NCBI GenBank assembly: GCA_905397405.1
Contig: CAJPVJ010000145.1
Coordinates: forward strand, 1-36,414
Length of the DNA stretch: 36,414 nt
Direction of reading: 5' to 3'
Origin: Oppiella nova
Lineage: Eukaryota > Arthropoda > Arachnida > Sarcoptiformes > Oppiidae
In this document: in pieces, positions 1 to 8,975 of the stretch
How the letters are laid out: the number at the start of each line of letters is the position of its first letter
Numbering within the stretch: the first letter of the stretch is position 1
Position numbers and translations under genes: made by a program
Notes under the pieces: generated by a model
The model's input: the letters and a program-made list of their open reading frames with translations, nothing else
The model's database searches: none
What the model was told of the DNA's origin: nothing

Positions 1-2
1 CG

Positions 3-257
3 GGGATCGTCACGTTTATTGAGCGGTACCTCAATATGACCAACAAATTAAGCACATTGTTCCTCATGTTTAGGAGTGTAATGAACCTGGTCACCCCTAT
101 TATTGTGGGCAGGTATCTAGAGAAATACACCATCATATTTATAATATTTGAATTCTCATTTCTGTTCACATCGTTTGTTATGTTTTGTATCATTATATTT
201 TTGATTAGAAAATATTCTCATTTGAATAACGTGGGTAACATTAAAATTGTATATTAA
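3..257 (+). CDS. C-terminal exon of an MFSD4/NaGLT1-like sugar transporter (partial)
   Basis: This open frame enters from the left edge and ends at TAA 255-257, giving about 84 residues. It begins with an amphipathic piece ending IERYLNMTNK, followed by two hydrophobic segments: FLMFRSVMNLVTPIIVG, then IIFIIFEFSFLFTSFVMFCI. It closes with a short basic tail. This layout fits the last two membrane helices (TM11-TM12) of the MFSD4 / sodium-dependent glucose transporter 1 branch of the major facilitator superfamily, including a 'TNxxxxLF...P.IVG' pattern I associate with that branch. The protein would sit in the plasma membrane and move sugars; substrate and coupling cannot be read from the sequence. 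Upstream exons lie outside the window. Other pieces of this family occur at 30971-31098 and 31741-32259. A 33-bp piece of this exon's end recurs inverted at 26787-26819. Confidence 0.6.
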   Translation, partial: GIVTFIERYLNMTNKLSTLFLMFRSVMNLVTPIIVGRYLEKYTIIFIIFEFSFLFTSFVMFCIIIFLIRKYSHLNNVGNIKIVY

Positions 258-793
258 TTGGTGCGTTTATTTCAGAAATATAATATATTTTTGTATAAAC
301 TTTCATCTATATAAATAAATTAATTAATATTAGTATACATTTGTCTAATAAACTATTAAATATTTCCAATGAGAATATAATTAGTTGTCACATTTTAATT
401 GTTCAAATAATTAACAAGTGCTTTTATTGTTTTCAAGCTGTACATATTTATTTATTGATTTTATAATTATTATACAATATCATTCAATGTCTTTTGGAGA
501 AAAAAAATAAAAATTTGATTCAAAGGATTACTATTACAAACTGTATCTGAGTAAACCTAAATCACATAAAAGGTTTATATTTTTGCGATAAAAAGAATTA
601 TTTGATTATACTGGACCATTTTTATATTGATTTTGTTTTTATTTTATATTATTTGTAAACAAAATAATAATAATAATAATAATTTTACTGATATGATTGC
701 TCAAAATAAAAACTTTCATAAAAGTTTATGTACTGTAAAGATAAGTAGGAAAAATCTTTAAATTGATTTGGGTTTATTATATTTATATATAAT
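258..793. other. AT-rich intergenic stretch; shared 3' flank of channel gene A
   Basis: No gene is visible. From about 310 onwards the sequence matches 13330-13840, the 3' flank of gene C, in the same orientation, so it belongs to the duplicated channel-gene unit rather than to the transporter at the left edge. A short (AAT)n microsatellite lies at about 663-682. The match is interrupted by the MITE starting at 794 and resumes after it. Confidence 0.6.
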
Positions 794-1493
794 TAGTGTG
801 ACCAGGGTCAAGAATTCCGTCTTGACTTTCAAGAATTTGGGGGTCCAGTCAAGAATCAAGAGAAGGGTAAACTCTTGACATTATAAGGTCAAGAATTTAC
901 ATAATTGATATAATACGATAAAATTTTATAATATTATGTTGGTTAAAACTTTGAAAACAGAAAATTAATGCATATAATAGAGTGCCATGTTAAATTCTTG
1001 AAGTCAACCAAAATTTTAGAACATTTTACAATAATTGCCATAAATATATAAATATAATTCTTATGAAATTCCACTGGAAAATTCAAATACTTTTCATCCA
1101 ATACCATTATAATAATTACATTACTGGAATAATATTTAAGATTTAATAATGTTTCATTTCAAAACAATATACAAGTATCGTTACTTTTGAGTTTATTTAT
1201 TCATGCAATTATCATTAAATATTGGATGAAAGGTAAAAATTAGGAATCAAATCTATTGCAAAGATTTAACTATTAATTAAAAACTAAAATTTTATTATAA
1301 TAAATATCACTTGATTAAAATAATTAATTATTTATAAAAGGATAATTTAAGTAAAAATTTTCAATTAGAAATGAATTCCCCAATACTCCAAAATAAATGT
1401 AACTAAAACTTAAATAAAAATTAAGGTCAAGAATTTTCAAGAATTTGTGCGTTATCTTTCAAGTGTTACAAGTTTCCGACCCTGGTCACACTA
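794..1493. mobile_element. Non-autonomous hAT-type MITE (700 bp)
   Basis: The ends form a 16-bp terminal inverted repeat, TAGTGTGACCAGGGTC, starting TAGTG as in hAT elements (5'-YARNG). The element is flanked by a perfect 8-bp target duplication, TATATAAT, at 786-793 and 1494-1501. The corresponding flank of gene C (about 13815-13840) carries this target once with no insert, so an empty site exists in the same window. Inside there is no coding frame. Copies of a TCAAGAATT motif cluster near both ends, as expected for subterminal transposase-binding repeats. Movement would need a transposase supplied in trans. Confidence 0.85.
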
Positions 1494-2747
1494 TATATAA
1501 TGTTAGTATGAAATTATTAAATACTTCTAACTTATATATTATCTGTTATTAAAATATTGGAAAGCATAATAATAGATAATTATTAATTTTAATATTAATT
1601 AATACGATGTAACTTTAAAATTATAGCTATTTTTACCAAGATATTACACCATACCATATATAATTATTAAAAATACGGTAAAATCGCAAAATGTGTTTAG
1701 AAATATAATTATACACTGACTTTAACAGAGAATATAGATATATAATTGTTGCACTGATAGATAGCATGGACAATCCAATCCACATGCAAACAGTACCGCC
1801 AATGTTATAATACAAGTCATTGAAATCCATAGCCAAGTGTTCAGTGATTTGTGGCTCAATGTAATAATTGGGTATTAAATTGATCTGGGTGTGATTCCGG
1901 GAATTATAACTCACTTTTATATCATTTTTCGTAATCATATTATTTTGGCAAATTCTAGCACTATTATGATAAAGCTTATTGCATTTTGTTAGTATTTTAC
2001 TCACAATAGTTGTGTTTACAGAATCCGTATAATGATCACAGAATCTAAGCCCAGAATATTCTAAATGCCTTTCAATACTAACCACATATTTAATGCCCAT
2101 AGGTAGACAATGGAAAGTGCTATTCAACTCATACACTAAGCAATCGTGCATGTTTGTTTGTAAATTAAATTCATTCATATAAAACAAGTGCTCATCAAAT
2201 GATTGGTCACTTTCTCGGCACTGAAACATTGGTCTCTTTAACTGTCGAAACGATTGCGACGTAAACATGATATTTGTTTCGGTATTCAAGCCAATTATAA
2301 CCACATCATTTAACTCAGTCGCCATTAATTTAACGCCCATAAAGACCAAACCATGGCTATTATAGTTGAACACAATTCGCTGCAATCTGTGCTCATTTAA
2401 TAAAGACTTTAATATTGATAAATATGCAGAAGTTGTGTTCGCGAAAAACAATTGCAGTATTTGCATAAACTCTGTATTGTATAATATATTGTCATGTGGA
2501 GGGCATGGTAGTTTTAAACCATGCACAAACTGGAAATAGCAATCAATGCCTTTATAGTCATATATTACGCTACGATATAAACGCATGTCATTTGCGGACA
2601 ATATGTACGAATTTAATATTGAATAAAATTTTTGCAAATGTGCTTTTCTAGTTGAGTTATCTGGAATTTTTAGTAGACTCTTATATATTGTATAATAATA
2701 GGGATAATATTTAGCTAATGGTTTAATACCTTGCACGGATGGATTAC

Positions 2748-2915
2748 TACTAAATATAACCTGTGGTATTTGCAGTCTAGAATTTATAGTCAGAGAAAAT
2801 TTGATATTATTTCTATTATAATCTTGATAAATATCTCTAATTTGATAGCCCATGATTAAACAACAGATAATTAGATACTAAATATAACCTGTGGTATTTG
2901 CAGTCTAGAATTTAT
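2748..2915. repeat. 40-bp direct duplication at exact 128-bp offset inside gene A
   Basis: Positions 2748-2787 and 2876-2915 carry the same 40 bp; the landmark CAGTCTAG is at 2773 and at 2901. The second copy abuts sequence not present in the paralogues and coincides with the break between the two halves of gene A. Confidence 0.85.
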
Positions 2916-3923
2916 TCAGTCTCTTTTAAACTATAATAAAGATAATATTAGAACTATTTATAGAGATTAAACTATCGGGTACTAATTTGTTGTCTATTAA
3001 TCGGTATGAGGAAAAAATATAAATAGGTTTTAAACATTTAATATTTTCCATTTCTTAATCAGTTTTAATCTCCAAATAATATTTATAATATAATCAATAG
3101 TTGTGATGACAATCGTATAGACACTGAATCCCATCCACATTCCCATTAGTCCACCGATTGTTGATAAATACACTATTATATCCATTTTTGGGCCATAATT
3201 CCAAACCATGCTCACTTTGCTCTTATATAAATATAATATATATATATATTTCTTAAGACTACCAATTAAATCTTTTCCTTTAATCTTAATATCAATTAAA
3301 TAAAGGTTACAGTCTATTTTACACCATTTATGTAACTTGTAAAAGTCCGGGTATACACGGCAGCCATGATTACTGGTATTCATATAATCAACGAATCCAT
3401 GTATGCCATCAAATGTATGTGAACTCCAGTAGTGATTGTGTCCACACTTTTTGTGCTCAATTTGTTTCATCACTTCTAACATACAGTCTGTTCTGGACTT
3501 ATAGCCACCCCTTCCCGGCATACGATTGCTCTCATAGTCGTAACAGTCTGTCCGATAGGGTTGCGGCAACAGTCGCTGTAATGTTACATAAATATGCATT
3601 ATATGAACCCTGTAATTGTTAAACACCTTTTCCATTTTAACAAAATGCGCCGGATTATAGATTGGACTCAACGATACATACGCCTTATCAATATCTTTGA
3701 GTGCAATCTCTGGATATATATCCTGGATACGTTTGACGTTAGGACTCGTGATATAAGTATTTAAAAATGTCAAACAAATTGTGGCGTCAGGTTTATAATG
3801 GTAATTAATCGGAGATAACTTATTACACGAGATGCCTTCAAAGTCACACTTCACCTTGCTCTTAATAAAATACTGTAGTGTCGTATTCACGCGAATAGAA
3901 TATTCTGTATGAAAGCAAACAGT

Positions 3924-4058
3924 GATCGACGCGTTTAGAGTGTAATCACCGGAATTGCGGTCAAACTTGAAGTCAGTGTTCACGTCGTACNGATCGACGC
4001 GTTTAGAGTGTAATCACCGGAATTGCGGTCAAACTTGAAGTCAGTGTTCACGTCGTAC
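3924..4058. repeat. 67-bp direct repeat around a single N (assembly seam)
   Basis: Positions 3924-3990 and 3992-4058 are identical, separated by one N at 3991. The other channel genes carry this stretch once. This is the signature of two contigs with overlapping ends joined without merging, so the frame break in gene A here is probably artificial. Confidence 0.9.
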
Positions 4059-4207
4059 TCCAAGTAATTCACTGTTTGGTCGTATATTTGGTACATAAAC
4101 CCTGATATCATTATCACGTGCACCACTCGACTTAATTTTAATTTTAAATACTTTTTTAATACATTGAGAGTATATTTTACAAAATATAGTGCCCATATAA
4201 GCAACAT

Positions 4208-4440
4208 ATTTAGTAATTTATAAATGTTGGAAATTATCCAATATTTATGCTACCATAATTTAATGCCCGATCATAATTAACTTATAATGTAATACAAATT
4301 TATACCAACCAAGCTGCATATTATGATAAGTTAGCAGAGTTTTTATACTACTGCATATTGGGAGGGTACACTGCGGATATCTAGTTAGCAAATAGATATT
4401 TTGCATTTATATATCACAAAATATGACTTACTCTTATTGG
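4208..4440 (-). promoter_or_regulatory. Promoter of channel gene A
   Basis: On the minus strand an inverted-CCAAT site (ATTGG on plus, 4436-4440) is followed 93 bp later by a TATAAAAA box at 4340-4347, and the ATG lies about 133 bp beyond. The same layout precedes B, C, F and H, and the surrounding AT-rich sequence to about 4680 is also shared. Confidence 0.6.
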
Positions 4441-4867
4441 ATAACTACACAATCAATTGAGTTGTTGATTACTAATCAATAATTCTGGGTTAATACAGGT
4501 GTGTCATTATGATATAATAAACGTTTGTTTATTTTCAAACAAATAGTTTATTTTATAATTAGCAAAACATGCAAAATTTTAATATCGCAGTATTGTTATC
4601 ATAATAAAACTATATACGGGTGTGTAATTTAGTTGTACAAAATAAGTACTAATGTTATATTAAAATTAATAAATACTAATTTCAATTGCAATCACTAATA
4701 CAGTATGACTTGTATGTAAATAGTAATATAAAACAACCCAACCTAGGTTTATTTGTTGAATATAATTATATTATTTGTATTAATATAAAAATACTTGTTA
4801 TTGAATTTATTATTAAATATTATGCTAAAAATATTTTCATCAAAACAAGATGTAATATTACAACATA

Positions 4868-5066
4868 ATAGCCACGCGTTTGTTGTTCACCGGTATAGAG
4901 CACTCGTAGAGGGTTTGGCTTCCGGTGAATACTTGTTCTATAGTTCGTGACCTTGGGGTCCGACACCAGTCCTATCCCTGTCTAGGTTAGAACAAAGGCA
5001 AACGTATTATGCGTTAAACCAACAAAAATTACGTAAATTAGAGTAGACAAGAATTTGTGAACACAT
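4868..5066 (-). pseudogene. Frameshifted relic of the ~69-codon mini-ORF 2
   Basis: This stretch is homologous to the open 69-codon frame at 17085-17294 (minus) and 27730-27939 (plus). Here a 2-bp deletion after about 9 codons and a TAG replacing a TAC codon destroy the frame. It occupies the same place between two channel genes as the other copies. Confidence 0.6.
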
Positions 5067-5248
5067 TTAGTGGTGATGTCTGAATAAACGACGAATGTAT
5101 GAGTAGTGGAGTCATAGTGTCTGCGATAGACCCAACTGTTCACTCTATTAACCCTTTGATTTCCGGTCGGACACTATGACTCCACTAGATACATTTATGA
5201 TACACAGCATACATTCGTTGCTCACTCATAGACAGTCACCACTAGATG
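5064..5248. mobile_element. Foldback element 2 (copy between genes A and B)
   Basis: Inverted arms begin and end CATTTAG...CTAGATG and include AGTGGAGTCATAGTGTC at 5105-5121 and its reverse complement at 5170-5186. The loop reads CCCAACTGTTCACTC and so on. Other copies are at 17292-17460, 22799-22967 and 27566-27732. No coding capacity; it looks like a MITE or foldback element carried along in the duplicated unit. Confidence 0.65.
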
Positions 5249-5405
5249 TAGACATACGCAAGGGTTCAATATATCGCAGTAATTGTGATGAGACTATGGG
5301 CTGCATAGACTGAAACAAATTGCATAAATCAATGAACACGTGATTCAGGAATTGATCCTCGTCCTTTAACACAACTGTATTGTTTAATTTGAACTTAGGA
5401 ATCAT
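5226..5405 (-). CDS. Mini-ORF 1, uncharacterised ~60-residue frame (copy A/B)
   Basis: The start is ATG 5405, at the MIPKFKLNN segment; the open frame extends further upstream into foldback element 1. The peptide is conserved in four inter-gene spacers (also 17438-17617, 22635-22805, 27410-27592) and always lies on the strand of the neighbouring channel genes. The shared core runs from MIPKFKLNN through FLNHVFIDLCNLF to LLRYIEPL. The last ~10 residues differ because they run into foldback element 2. No signal peptide or known domain is recognised. It could be an exon fragment trapped between two foldback elements rather than a gene. Confidence 0.35.
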   Translation of the reverse strand: MIPKFKLNNTVVLKDEDQFLNHVFIDLCNLFQSMQPIVSSQLLRYIEPLRMSTSSGDCL

Positions 5406-5407
5406 AT

Positions 5408-5569
5408 ATGAGCAGTCAAAGCCAGACAGTGTCAAGTCCAAATGCTAATACATTACAATGAACTATAGGTATTAATGTTTAATATAAAATCTATCATAAA
5501 AGTTTAGTTACAGTTCATTGCTATGTATTGGCATTTGGACTTGACACTGTCTGGCTTTGACTGGCTCAT
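5408..5569. mobile_element. Foldback element 1 (copy between genes A and B)
   Basis: Long, nearly perfect inverted arms start ATGAG(C)CAGTCAAAGCC and end with the reverse complement GGCTTTGACTGGCTCAT. The pairing continues through CAGACAGTGTCAAGTCC and the ACTGAACTG-like inner part, leaving a small AT-rich loop. The whole 160 bp can fold into one hairpin. It sits just past the 3' end of channel gene B. Confidence 0.7.
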
Positions 5570-5657
5570 ATTATATTACTAATAGATAGCATAAACAATT
5601 CTGACACATCAACTTTAACATTAATGAGTATATTTTATTTTATAATTATAGATACAC

Positions 5658-8045
5658 TTATCTGGACATTACACCATACCTTAAATAATTATTAGAAATA
5701 TGGTAAAATAACAACAAGTGCTTATAAATATAATTATAAACTGACTTTAACAGAGAATATAGATTTATAATCGCAGTACTAATAGACAGCATGGACAATC
5801 CAATCCACATGCAAACAGTACCCCCAATGTTATAATACAAGTCATTGAAATCCATAGCCAAGTGTTCCGTGATTTGTGTCTCAGTGTAATAATTGGGTAA
5901 TAAATTGATCTGGGTATAATTCCGGACTTTAGAACTCACTTTTATAACACTCGTAGTGATCATGTTATTTTGGCAAACATTATCACTATTGCGATAAAGC
6001 TTAAAGTATCTCGCACCTATTTGCCTCATGTTGAGAGAATCCAAATAATTAGTACAGAATCTAAGCCCAGAATATTCTAAATGCTTTTCAATACTAATCC
6101 CATATATAGGGCTATTAAGTGGCAGACAATGGAAAGTACGATTCAGTTCATACACCAAGCAATCGACCATGTTTGCCTTTAAATTATGTGAATTCATATA
6201 AAACAAGTGCTCATCAAATGATTGCCCATTTTCTTGGCACTGAAACGTATGTCTCTTTAACTGTCGATACGATTGCGACGTAAACATGATATTTGTTATG
6301 GTATTCGTGTCTAATATAATCAGATCATTGGTCCCTGTCCCCATCAAGTGAATCACCATAGCATTCAAACCATGGCTACTATAGTTGAACACAATTCGCT
6401 GCAATCTGTGCTCAATTAATAACGACTTAAATGTTAATAAATATTCAGGCGTTATGTTTGCGAAAAACCATTGGTTTAGGAGTAATCTAAGTTGCTTAGC
6501 ACCACTGTGTTGTATTAAATTGTGGTGAGGAGGACATGGAAATTTTAAATCGTGACCAAACTCAAAATAACAATTAATGGCTTTATAATCGTATATTACA
6601 CTACGATATAACCCTAAGTCATTTGCGGACAATATTTTCACATTTAATTGAAAATAAAATCTTTCCAAATATGAATCTCTCGTATTTAAATCTGATATTT
6701 CGAGAATACGCTTATATCGAATATAATAACCTGGATAATATTTAGCTAATGGTCTAATACCTTGCACTGATGGATAAATACGAAATTGAACTTGTGGAAT
6801 TTGCAATCTAGAATATATATTGAGCGAAAATTTTATATTATTTATATTATAATCTTGATAAATATCTGTAATTTGATAAGCCATAAATAGACAACAGGTA
6901 ATCAGCCAGACTCTTTCATAATATTTTGTAAAACTTGTAAATTTTTGTAAATTAATTTTCCACCTTTTAATACATTTTAATCTCCAAATAATCGCTCGCA
7001 TTTTACCCATAGTTGTGATAACAATCGTATAGACACTGAATCCCATCCACATTCCCATGAGTCCACCCATTGATGACAAATATTGTATTAAATTCATTTT
7101 GGCGCTATAATTCCACACCATGTTTACTTTGATCTTATATAAATATATAATTACTAACAATTTCTCATGACTATGGTAGTAAAATGGACCTATTTTACTA
7201 ATAATTGGATCAATTAAATAATTGTTGCAGTCTATTTTGCATAATTTATATAATTGTTGAAAGTTCGGGTATACATAGCAGTCATGATTACTGGTATTCA
7301 TATAATCAACGAATCCATGTATGCTATCAAATGTATGTGAACTCCAGTAGTGATTGTGTCCACACTTTTTGCTTTCTATTTGTTTCATCACTTCTAACAT
7401 ACAGTCGGTTCTGGACTTATAGCCAACTCCTCCCGGTATACGATTGCTCTCATAGTCGTAACAGTCTGTCCGATAGGGTCGGGGTAACAATTGCTGTAAT
7501 GTTACTTCAATATGCACAATATGCCAGGTGGAATAATTAAATGCAGTCATCATTTTGATAAAATGTGCCTGATGATAGATTGGGGTCACTGATACAAGGG
7601 CTTTATCGATGTCCTGGAGTTTTATATATAGAGTTGTATCATAGTCAATTTTGTTACTAGTACTTGTTATAACAGTATTTAAAAATGTCAAACAAATCCT
7701 GGCGTTAGGTTTATAATGATAATTTATTGGCGATAACTCATCACACGAACTTTCATTAAGCTGACATATCATCTTGTTTATAATAAAATACTTTTGTGCC
7801 GCAGAATATTCTGTATGAAAGCAAACAGTGATCGACGCGTTTAGAGTGTAATCACCGGAATTGCGGTCAAACTTGAAGTCAGTGTTCACGTCGTACTCCA
7901 AGTAATTCACTGTTTGGTCGTATATTTGGTACATAAACCCTGATATGATTATTACATAAACCACTCGGTTCATTTTTAATTTAAAATACTTTTTTAATAT
8001 ACTCATGGTGAGTTTCAAAATATATAATGCCCATCTAAGCAACAT
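5658..8045 (-). CDS. Channel gene B: intact fused double DEG/ENaC-like protein (795 aa)
   Basis: A single uninterrupted frame. Unit 1: TM1 about residues 27-46; the conserved block YLEYDVNTDFKF...NASITVCF at about 49-76; the Cys-rich region with TDCYDYESNR, TDCMLEVMKQI and CGHNHYW at about 193-234; TM2 about 326-346 with GGLMGMWMGFS at 327-337. Unit 2: TM1 about 378-392 (VWLITCCLFMAYQI), ectodomain with DEHLFYM and TFHCLPL, and TM2 about 738-767 with NIGGTVCMWIGLS. The GG...GxS motifs match the DEG/ENaC pore segment; the N-terminal His-Gly gating motif is not visible. DEG/ENaC proteins are plasma-membrane cation channels, often mechano- or chemosensory in arthropods. The fusion of two units in one chain is unusual. 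An AATAAA-type poly(A) signal lies about 20 bp past the stop. The hypervariable stretch after residue 80 differs strongly from A, C and H. Confidence 0.8.
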   Translation of the reverse strand: MLLRWALYILKLTMSILKKYFKLKMNRVVYVIIISGFMYQIYDQTVNYLEYDVNTDFKFDRNSGDYTLNASITVCFHTEYSAAQKYFIINKMICQLNESSCDELSPINYHYKPNARICLTFLNTVITSTSNKIDYDTTLYIKLQDIDKALVSVTPIYHQAHFIKMMTAFNYSTWHIVHIEVTLQQLLPRPYRTDCYDYESNRIPGGVGYKSRTDCMLEVMKQIESKKCGHNHYWSSHTFDSIHGFVDYMNTSNHDCYVYPNFQQLYKLCKIDCNNYLIDPIISKIGPFYYHSHEKLLVIIYLYKIKVNMVWNYSAKMNLIQYLSSMGGLMGMWMGFSVYTIVITTMGKMRAIIWRLKCIKRWKINLQKFTSFTKYYERVWLITCCLFMAYQITDIYQDYNINNIKFSLNIYSRLQIPQVQFRIYPSVQGIRPLAKYYPGYYIRYKRILEISDLNTRDSYLERFYFQLNVKILSANDLGLYRSVIYDYKAINCYFEFGHDLKFPCPPHHNLIQHSGAKQLRLLLNQWFFANITPEYLLTFKSLLIEHRLQRIVFNYSSHGLNAMVIHLMGTGTNDLIILDTNTITNIMFTSQSYRQLKRHTFQCQENGQSFDEHLFYMNSHNLKANMVDCLVYELNRTFHCLPLNSPIYGISIEKHLEYSGLRFCTNYLDSLNMRQIGARYFKLYRNSDNVCQNNMITTSVIKVSSKVRNYTQINLLPNYYTETQITEHLAMDFNDLYYNIGGTVCMWIGLSMLSISTAIINLYSLLKSVYNYIYKHLLLFYHISNNYLRYGVMSR

Positions 8046-8279
8046 ATTTAGTAATTTGTAATATTTGGAAATTATCTAATATTTATTCTAGCAAAATTTA
8101 ATGCCGGATTATAATTAACTTATTATGTAACACACAAATCTCTACCTATCCAACTTCATACTAACATAAGGTAACAGGGTTTATATAGTACTGCTAATGG
8201 GGAGGAATACTGCAGATATTTAGTTAACAAATAAGTATTTTGCATTTGTATCTCCTAAAATATGACTTCCTCTTATTGG
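8046..8279 (-). promoter_or_regulatory. Promoter of channel gene B
   Basis: An ATTGG (inverted CCAAT) at 8275-8279 and a TATATAAA box (plus TTTATATA, 8180-8187) lie 92 bp apart on the minus strand. The ATG follows about 135 bp after the TATA. Flanking sequence to about 8510 is shared with the other channel-gene promoters. Confidence 0.65.
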
Positions 8280-8510
8280 ATAACTACACAATCAATTGAG
8301 GTGTTGTTTACTAATCAATAATTCTGGGTTAATACAGGTGTGTCATAATGATATAATAAAAGTTTGTTTATTTTCAAACATATAATTTATTTTATAATTA
8401 GTAATACATGCAAAATTTTAATATCGCTGTATAGTTGCTGTAATAAAATTATATTTGTTTGTAATTTAGGCGTATAAAATAAATAGTTATTTTATATCAT
8501 ATTTAATAAT

Positions 8511-8975
8511 ACAGTATGACTTGTACAGTATATAAATAGTAATATAAAATAATTATCACTATGATTAAAAATTTATCGACATTGTAAACAAAGAAATTGT
8601 TTTTCTAAAATAAATTACATTTATTAAACTTCTTAGTATTTTCGTAATATAACTAAAATTAAATTACAAATGAAAATCATATAAACACTACATAATACTG
8701 TAGCATAATACTATTATTATTCTTATTAATAGTATTATGTACCATACAATAAAGTCAAATGAATGTACGACTTTGTTGTATATAAGATCATATTTTTAAT
8801 AAGCAACTTTTATTTTATTGATAAACAGTTAATAATTCAACATTATGTATTGTTCACATAGTTTTAAAATATTATAATTATAAAAACCGTTTAAATATAA
8901 CAGAATTTCTAATGAATTTTATTTAGAATTTTGATTTAAATCACATACAAAAGTATAATTTTGTTTACATAAAAT
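8511..8975. other. AT-rich spacer with a small hairpin
   Basis: No gene is visible between the promoter region of B and the 3' end of the GR-like pseudogene. An inverted repeat CATAATACTA...TAGTATTATG at about 8703-8742 can form a hairpin of roughly 13-bp arms. Confidence 0.4.

Larger units (their letters stand above)
1633..4207 (-). pseudogene. Channel gene A: fused double DEG/ENaC-like protein, broken between halves
   Basis: The start is ATG at 4207, the same MLL.WAL start as the intact paralogues. The first unit runs from 4207 to about 3048: TM1 near VVHVIMISGFMYQIY, a NASITVCF block, a Cys-rich ectodomain (TDCYDYESNRMPGRGGYKS), and TM2 with GGLMGMWMGFS. The second unit runs from about 2870 to 1633 and ends with NIGGTVCMWIGLSML. 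Between the two units (2876-3047) the ~35-residue linker seen in other copies is missing. In its place are a 40-bp re-copy of 2748-2787 and about 130 bp of unrelated sequence, with stops in frame. A single N at 3991 between two 67-bp direct repeats also breaks the frame but looks like an assembly seam. Closest to H and C in sequence. Either a pseudogene or a misassembled intact gene. Confidence 0.75.

Noticed and set aside
4686-4868. 60-codon plus-strand frame in the distal promoter region of gene A
   Set aside because: Low-complexity AT-rich sequence, not open in the equivalent region of the other copies.
7205-7540. Antisense frame starting MYVNSSSDCVHTF opposite the Cys-rich block, repeated opposite every channel gene (also 3413, 15717, 20527, 24364, 29107)
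   Set aside because: It is conserved only because the sense strand block is nearly invariant. It has no start context or promoter of its own and its ends differ between copies.
5658-8045. Interpretation of each channel locus as two adjacent single-unit genes
   Set aside because: In B, C, D, E, F and H the frame runs without stop through the linker, and no promoter or start lies between the units; only A is split, at a visible rearrangement.
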